In this document: positions 13,696-17,840 of the stretch, one piece after another
Layout: every line of letters begins with the position of its first letter
Numbering within the stretch: position 1 is the first letter of the stretch
Source: Pseudomonadota bacterium
Lineage (GTDB): Bacteria; Myxococcota_A; Polyangia; Fen-1088
Length of the DNA stretch: 17,840 bases
Assembly: GCA_017881285.1 (NCBI GenBank)
Contig: JADGRD010000009.1
Coordinates: 1-17,840 of the forward strand
Direction of reading: 5' to 3'
Made by a program: the position numbers and the translations under genes
Notes under the pieces: generated by a model
What the model was told of the DNA's origin: nothing
Seen by the model: the letters and a program-made list of their open reading frames with translations, nothing else
Database searches by the model: none

Positions 13696-15534
13696 ATGAT
13701 AATGCGGGCGTTCCGCGCTTGGCTTCTCGTCGCTCTTCTCGCTCTGCTCCTCGCGCCTGGACGTGCGCGGGCCGCGGGCTATGACGAGTTGGGCACGCTT
13801 GAACGTGGCGCCGTCGATACCGCGCTGGCGGCGCGCGGGCTTACGCTCGATCCGGCGCCCGAGGGCAAGGTGGTTGGTTTCATCCACGTCGTGAATCTGG
13901 ACGTGTTCCAGCCCAGCGATGGCGGGCTGCTCGAATGGTTCAACCATTTCCACCGCACCAGCCGCGAACATCACGTGCGCCGTGAGTCGCTGCTCCTGCC
14001 TGGCATGGCCTACGACCCCAAGCTGGTGGACGAGACCATGCGCAACCTGCGCAATCGAAACCCATACAGCATCTACGATCCGACCTGGTCGAGCATCGTG
14101 GCCATGGTGCCTATCCAGGCCTCCGCGGCCGGCACCGTCGATGTCCTGATCGTCACGCGCGACGTGTGGAGCCTACGCCTCAACAGCGACTACAACTACC
14201 AACCGGGCTACCTCATCAACCTCAGTGCGTCGCTGGCCGAGAACAACTTCCTCGGCTGGCGCAAACAGGCCTCCGTGGAGTTCATCATGCACCAGGGCGA
14301 CCTGTGGCTGGGCCCGACGTACCTGGATCCCAACGTGCTTGGCACGCGACTGCGCTTGACCATCGCGCTCTACGAAAGCTGGGCGCGCAAGATTGGCGAA
14401 ATCGCGGCGGGAGCGCACGAGGGCTTTTCCGATTGGCAGCGCCTGGAATACCCGTTCTATGCGCTATCGCAGCGCTGGGGCGGTTTCGTCGACGGCAGCT
14501 ACACCACCAGCGTGATGCGCATGATTGCGGGGACGAGCAGCACGCCGGCCGCCGTCCTCACCCGATTCAGTCCAGATCTGGGTGAGTGCGTAACCCCTGG
14601 CGGGCCGAGCGATCCCAACTCGACCTTTGTCGCCGAGTGCGCCTACCGTTCCCGTGTCGGCAGTTTCACTTCGGGCCTGACGCGTTCGTTTCCCCGGTCG
14701 CGGCTCATTCAACGGGTCACCGTGGGCAACGAAATCGGACTGGTCCGGACGTCTTTCCTGCCCGACTTTCCCACCGACCTGCGCGGCAGTTTCGCCCAGA
14801 AGTACTTCCGCATCTCCGAGCGAACCTCCGGGCTCTACGTCCAGTACGATGCCTTCACCCCACGCTACCGGACCTACCGCGATCTCGACACCTACGATCT
14901 CGCCGAGGACCTGCGCCTCGGCCCGTCGGTCACCCTCAGGTTGGGTCGAGCCAGCACCTGGCTGGGCTCCGACGCCGACTTCTTTCGCTTCAAGCTCGAG
15001 GCGCGCATCAATCTAGGACTCCTGGGCGGCTTTCAGAGCATGGGGGCGTCCTGGGAAAGCCGCGACTACAGCGATGGCCTGCGCGACCAGCTCATCAAGG
15101 CGCAGTTCTATGCGGCTACTCCGGTTCTCGCGCGCGGCATTCGCCTGGTGGCCTCGGGCTTCACTGGCTTCATGGTGGACAACTTCCATCGTGCCCAGGT
15201 CTACGTGGGTGGTCTGGAAGGTCTGCGCGGCTACCCGGTCAACACATTCCTCGGCTACGACTGGTACCACGCGCATCTGGAACTGCGCTCCATGGCAGTT
15301 TCCGTGGCTTCTTTACGCCTGGGCGGGCTTGCCTTCGCGGATGCCGGGCACGCGGCCGACACCGCGCAGGCGCTGATGTTCTTCAGCGATGCGGGCGCCG
15401 GTCTACGCTTGCTCATTCCCCAGCTCAATGTCGAGGTCTTGCGCTGCGACTGGGGCTTTCCCTTCCGGTCCTACGGGCAAGTCCAGGCAGGCTGGCCCGG
15501 GCGCATATCCTGCGGCTTTCGCCAGGTCTTCTGA
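13696..15534 (+). CDS. Omp85/BamA-like outer-membrane barrel protein (612 aa)
   Basis: The start is ATG 13696 (ATG 13702 is equally possible); both put a basic residue before the hydrophobic run WLLVALLALLLAPGRARAA, a normal Sec signal. Starting at 13636 would bury it. Residues about 45-170 resemble a POTRA-type module: VVGFIHVVNLDVFQP, LLLPGMAYDPKLVDETMRNL and VDVLIVTRDVWSLR. After that come long amphipathic strands rich in Tyr, Arg and Leu, ending in phenylalanine (GFRQVF), as expected for a barrel recognised by the BAM machinery. The sequence GGLEGLRGYPVNTF carries the RGY loop motif (Arg511-Gly512-Tyr513) typical of the Omp85 superfamily lid loop. A single POTRA-like module points to a secretion or lipid-related member rather than BamA itself, which has five. 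No skp, lpx or tamB neighbour is present. Function in outer-membrane export is inferred. Confidence 0.8.
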   Translation: MIMRAFRAWLLVALLALLLAPGRARAAGYDELGTLERGAVDTALAARGLTLDPAPEGKVVGFIHVVNLDVFQPSDGGLLEWFNHFHRTSREHHVRRESLLLPGMAYDPKLVDETMRNLRNRNPYSIYDPTWSSIVAMVPIQASAAGTVDVLIVTRDVWSLRLNSDYNYQPGYLINLSASLAENNFLGWRKQASVEFIMHQGDLWLGPTYLDPNVLGTRLRLTIALYESWARKIGEIAAGAHEGFSDWQRLEYPFYALSQRWGGFVDGSYTTSVMRMIAGTSSTPAAVLTRFSPDLGECVTPGGPSDPNSTFVAECAYRSRVGSFTSGLTRSFPRSRLIQRVTVGNEIGLVRTSFLPDFPTDLRGSFAQKYFRISERTSGLYVQYDAFTPRYRTYRDLDTYDLAEDLRLGPSVTLRLGRASTWLGSDADFFRFKLEARINLGLLGGFQSMGASWESRDYSDGLRDQLIKAQFYAATPVLARGIRLVASGFTGFMVDNFHRAQVYVGGLEGLRGYPVNTFLGYDWYHAHLELRSMAVSVASLRLGGLAFADAGHAADTAQALMFFSDAGAGLRLLIPQLNVEVLRCDWGFPFRSYGQVQAGWPGRISCGFRQVF

Positions 15535-15743
15535 TTTCCCAAGTCCCCTGGACAACGAGCGGTGTCCCCGATCACGGGAGAGGCGAATCGTCACCGCGCA
15601 TGCGATCGACTCGAATCGGCGTGTCGCCGTACTCTATGCCCGCCGGCAAAGGTTCGGAGTCGATCGTGATTCTGCTCGTGGCTTGGACAGGTTGCGGTGG
15701 CGCGGATGATTTCCGCCCGCATCGTTCAGCGAAGAAAGCCCGG

Positions 15744-15767
15744 ACCACAAGTGGTATTTGATATAAT
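15744..15767 (+). promoter_or_regulatory. extended -10 promoter with overlapping inverted repeat, upstream of the TMTC-like gene
   Basis: TGATATAAT at 15759-15767 is a perfect extended -10 (TGnTATAAT). No -35 is needed for this class and none is seen. Directly before it ACCAC-AA-GTGGT (15744-15755) forms a 5-bp inverted repeat that could be an operator. Transcription would begin near 15774, about 8 bases before the ATG at 15782, and no Shine-Dalgarno is present, so translation may be leaderless. The rest of the 247-bp gap (15535-15743) shows nothing else. Confidence 0.6.
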
Positions 15768-15781
15768 GAGCGCGCACCGGC

Positions 15782-17539
15782 ATGAAGACCACTGACTGGA
15801 CGATTTCCGCGAACCTCGTCAAGCGCCTGCTCCTGGTGCTGATCCCATTGGCCGTTCTAGCCGCGTTCTGGCCCACACTGCGCGCCGATTTCATCAACTG
15901 GGACGACGACGCCAACTTCCTCAACAATCCCCATTTCCGTGGCCTGGACTGGCGGAACCTGCGCTGGATGTTCACCACCCTGCACATGAGCAACTACCAG
16001 CCCCTGAGCTGGCTGGCCTCCTGCCTCGGCTACTCGCTCTGGGGCATGAACCCCTTCGGCTATCACGCCACCAGCCTCGCCTTCCACATGCTCAACGCCG
16101 TCCTCTTCTACCTCGTGGCCGCGCGCCTGCTGCGCCTGGCCGCGCCGGCGGCCGACGACGCGGCCGTGGCGATCGCCGCGGCCTTCGCCGCGCTCTTCTT
16201 CGCTTTGCACCCCTTGCGCGTGGAGTCCGTGGCCTGGCTGAGCGGCCAGCACGACCTGCAGGCCGGTGCGTTCTACCTGCTGGCCATGCTTTGCTATCTG
16301 CGGGCCTGCTCCGACGAGGCGCGGCGGCGGCGCTGGCTTTCAGGCTGCGCCGCGCTCTTCGCGGCCGCGATGCTCTCCAAGGTCAACGGCATCACCCTCC
16401 CCATCGCCCTGCTGCTGCTCGACTTCTATCCACTGCGCCGGCTTCCCAAGGATCCCAGGCAGTGGCTAGAGCCGCGGCACCGGCGGGTCTGGTTGGAGAA
16501 GCTCCCGCTATTGGCCGTGGCCGTCGCGGCTGGATTGGTCAGCTTGGTGGCGCGACATCAGACCGCGGTGCTTCCGCCCCTGAGCCTGGGCTTCCGTGTC
16601 CAGCAAGCCTTCTACGCCCTGGCGCTCTACCTCGGTAAGACGATGGTCCCGGTCCGGCTTCTGCCCTTCTATCCGGTCCCGCTGGATCTCCGGCTCTCCC
16701 CGACGACTGTCGTTGCCAGCGCCGGGCTGGTGCTGGTGCTGAGCGCCGTGCTGCTGTACCTGCGCCGACCCTGGGGAGGTGGCCTGGTCGCGTGGGCCTA
16801 CTACGTCCTCACCCTGCTGCCCGTGTTGGGGCTGATTTCGTTCAGTACCCAGCTCGCGGCCGACCGCTACACCTATCTGCCCTGCATGGCCTGGGCCGTG
16901 CTGGGTGGGGCCACGTTCTTGGCGGGGCTGCGCCGGTTGGGGACGCGAGGCCGCCATCTGCTGGCTGCGGGGCTAGCCGCGGTCCTGCTCTTGCTCGCCG
17001 TTCTGAGCTGGCGCCAGTCGAGGCTGTGGCACGACTCCGAAACCTTGTTCCGCTACGCGCTGGCGCTCAACCAGAACATCCCGGAGGTCCACAACGATCT
17101 AGGCTTCGTCCTGGTGAACCAGCGCCGGACGGACGAGGGAATGGCGGAGTATCACAAGGCCCTGGCCATCAAGCCGGATTTCACGAGGGCCATGAACAAC
17201 CTCGGCCTGGCTTTGTTCGGCCAGGGCCGCTACGAGGAGGCCATTGAGCAGCACCGCAAGGCCTTGGCTTTGGAGCCGGACTACGCCTTCGGGCACAACA
17301 ATCTCGGCCTGGCCCTGATGTATCTCGACCGGCCCGCCGAGGCCCTCCCGCATTTCCAGAAGGCCGTGGCGCTGGTTCCGGAATATGTCGTTGCCCACAA
17401 CAACCTGGGGGGCGCCCTGCTCATGTTGGGCCGGGTCGACGAAGCCATCGCGCAGTACCGGAAAGCCCTGGAGCTGCGACCGGACTACTCGGCCGCGGCG
17501 ACCATGCTACGCACCGCCGAGGCACAAAGGCCGCGGTGA
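15782..17539 (+). CDS. TMTC-like multi-spanning membrane protein with C-terminal TPRs (585 aa)
   Basis: A hydrophobic N-terminus (LLLVLIPLAVLAAFW) is followed by FINWDDDANFLNNP; the Asp41-Asp43 cluster sits where GT-C glycosyltransferases carry their catalytic acidic loop. The segment ALHPLRVESVAWLSG (141-155) matches the conserved motif of TMTC/DUF1736 proteins. About ten transmembrane helices can be seen up to residue 415. Residues about 430-575 hold four TPRs, with repeated HNNLGLAL-type helices and KALALEPDYA-type ends. TMTC proteins in animals are protein O-mannosyltransferases; bacterial members with this membrane-plus-TPR layout are mostly uncharacterised, so transfer of a lipid-linked sugar to a protein or polysaccharide is inference. 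The gene is single and ends before a strong terminator. Codon use is like its neighbours. Confidence 0.85.
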   Translation: MKTTDWTISANLVKRLLLVLIPLAVLAAFWPTLRADFINWDDDANFLNNPHFRGLDWRNLRWMFTTLHMSNYQPLSWLASCLGYSLWGMNPFGYHATSLAFHMLNAVLFYLVAARLLRLAAPAADDAAVAIAAAFAALFFALHPLRVESVAWLSGQHDLQAGAFYLLAMLCYLRACSDEARRRRWLSGCAALFAAAMLSKVNGITLPIALLLLDFYPLRRLPKDPRQWLEPRHRRVWLEKLPLLAVAVAAGLVSLVARHQTAVLPPLSLGFRVQQAFYALALYLGKTMVPVRLLPFYPVPLDLRLSPTTVVASAGLVLVLSAVLLYLRRPWGGGLVAWAYYVLTLLPVLGLISFSTQLAADRYTYLPCMAWAVLGGATFLAGLRRLGTRGRHLLAAGLAAVLLLLAVLSWRQSRLWHDSETLFRYALALNQNIPEVHNDLGFVLVNQRRTDEGMAEYHKALAIKPDFTRAMNNLGLALFGQGRYEEAIEQHRKALALEPDYAFGHNNLGLALMYLDRPAEALPHFQKAVALVPEYVVAHNNLGGALLMLGRVDEAIAQYRKALELRPDYSAAATMLRTAEAQRPR

Positions 17540-17576
17540 CCTTTGCGGTCGCTCACGGCCAAGCCCGTGCTCTAAG

Positions 17577-17601
17577 AAAAGGACCCTGAGAGGGTCCTTT
17601 T
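17577..17601. terminator. bidirectional intrinsic terminator
   Basis: A perfect 11-bp inverted repeat AAAAGGACCCT / AGGGTCCTTTT with a GAG loop gives a GC-rich stem flanked by A and T runs, so it can work on both strands. It lies 38 bp after the TMTC-like gene and 51 bp after the stop of the convergent gene. The T-run is only four bases, continuing TTTTCAT on the plus strand and TTTTCTTA on the minus strand. Confidence 0.9.
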
Positions 17602-17651
17602 CATCCCCCGCGCGGAGCGCAGCCGAGCCAAGCCCGCCTGCGCTCACGCGT

Positions 17652-17840
17652 CTACGGTAGGTTCGCCGACTTGAATTCCCAGCCGCTGGCGTTGCAATAC
17701 TTACAGCTTGAGCCAACGAGAAGGCCCTTGCCCGTCGCGGTTTCGTCACCCTTCAGCTGCCAGTTCAGCCAGGCCAGATTGACCGTGTTGAAGTCCCCCT
17801 TGCCATTATTCAAATCCCCTCCGTGGTTGGCACCATCCTT
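17652..17840 (-). CDS. C-terminal end of a secreted alpha/beta-hydrolase-like protein, 5' part outside the window
   Basis: The minus-strand frame is open from the window edge to TAG at 17654-17652 and encodes the last 62 residues of a larger protein. The sequence GANHGGDL near its start has the His expected in the final catalytic turn of a secreted alpha/beta hydrolase. GDFNTVNLAWLNWQLKGDE then resembles a closing helix of chlorophyllase- or PET-hydrolase-like lipoprotein esterases, and the Cys pair in SSCKYC plus GWEFKSANLP ends the chain. The match to that family is from memory and needs the rest of the gene. Coding character is supported by the continuous open frame, the coherent composition and a shared terminator 51 bp downstream. 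It would be a further secreted hydrolase beside the esterases of 7414-12961. Confidence 0.65.
   Translation of the reverse strand, partial: KDGANHGGDLNNGKGDFNTVNLAWLNWQLKGDETATGKGLLVGSSCKYCNASGWEFKSANLP

Noticed and set aside
14586..15761. 391-aa plus-strand frame inside the barrel gene
   Set aside because: It is a frame-shifted shadow rich in Arg, Pro, Gly and His; the barrel frame has a signal peptide and the RGY motif.

Overview
The window is GC-rich, densely coded DNA that looks chromosomal and most like a myxobacterium or a related Myxococcota/deltaproteobacterial lineage. The pointers are J-domain/TPR and PilZ proteins, lipoproteins with very long Gly/Ser/Thr linkers ahead of a hydrolase domain, a TMTC-like membrane TPR protein, and a gatCAB operon. 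This placement is inferred from gene style and was not tested by a search.

Layout. 1-1170 (+) is the 3' part of a J-domain/TPR protein. It abuts, stop codon to stop codon, a leftward operon at 1171-2827: a possible lipoprotein, a PilZ protein joined by a GTGA stop/start overlap, and a conserved 118-aa protein of unknown function. A 117-bp divergent gap leads to gatC-gatA-gatB (2945-6158, +), which encodes the tRNA-dependent amidotransferase. A convergent gap with a GC-rich stem separates gatB from an EntD/Sfp-like phosphopantetheinyl transferase (6365-7087, -). A 165-bp palindromic element with 21-bp inverted ends (7208-7372) follows.

7414-12961 is an accessory-looking block of surface hydrolases. 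It holds a lipoprotein with an HExxH motif (-), a C-terminal remnant of a CE15-like glucuronoyl esterase (+, pseudogene, 9350-9571), an SGNH/GDSL lipoprotein esterase (+), and a CE4 polysaccharide deacetylase lipoprotein (-). The three intact proteins share one design: lipoprotein signal, then 145-170 residues of Gly/Ser/Thr repeats, then the enzyme domain. At the right edge a C-terminal piece of another secreted alpha/beta-hydrolase-like protein (17652-17840, -) may extend the theme. Together they could remove ester substituents from polysaccharides at the cell surface, which is inference from domain types.

13696-15534 (+) encodes an Omp85/BamA-like outer-membrane barrel. 15782-17539 (+) encodes a TMTC-like multi-spanning membrane protein with C-terminal TPRs, preceded by an extended -10 promoter so close to the ATG that its mRNA may be nearly leaderless. 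A perfect 11-bp stem terminator lies between it and the convergent partial gene. No tRNA, rRNA, CRISPR array or transposase gene was seen. The strongest unusual signals are the palindromic element, the CE15 remnant between two inverted linker-repeat tracts, and the set of linker-bearing lipoprotein hydrolases.
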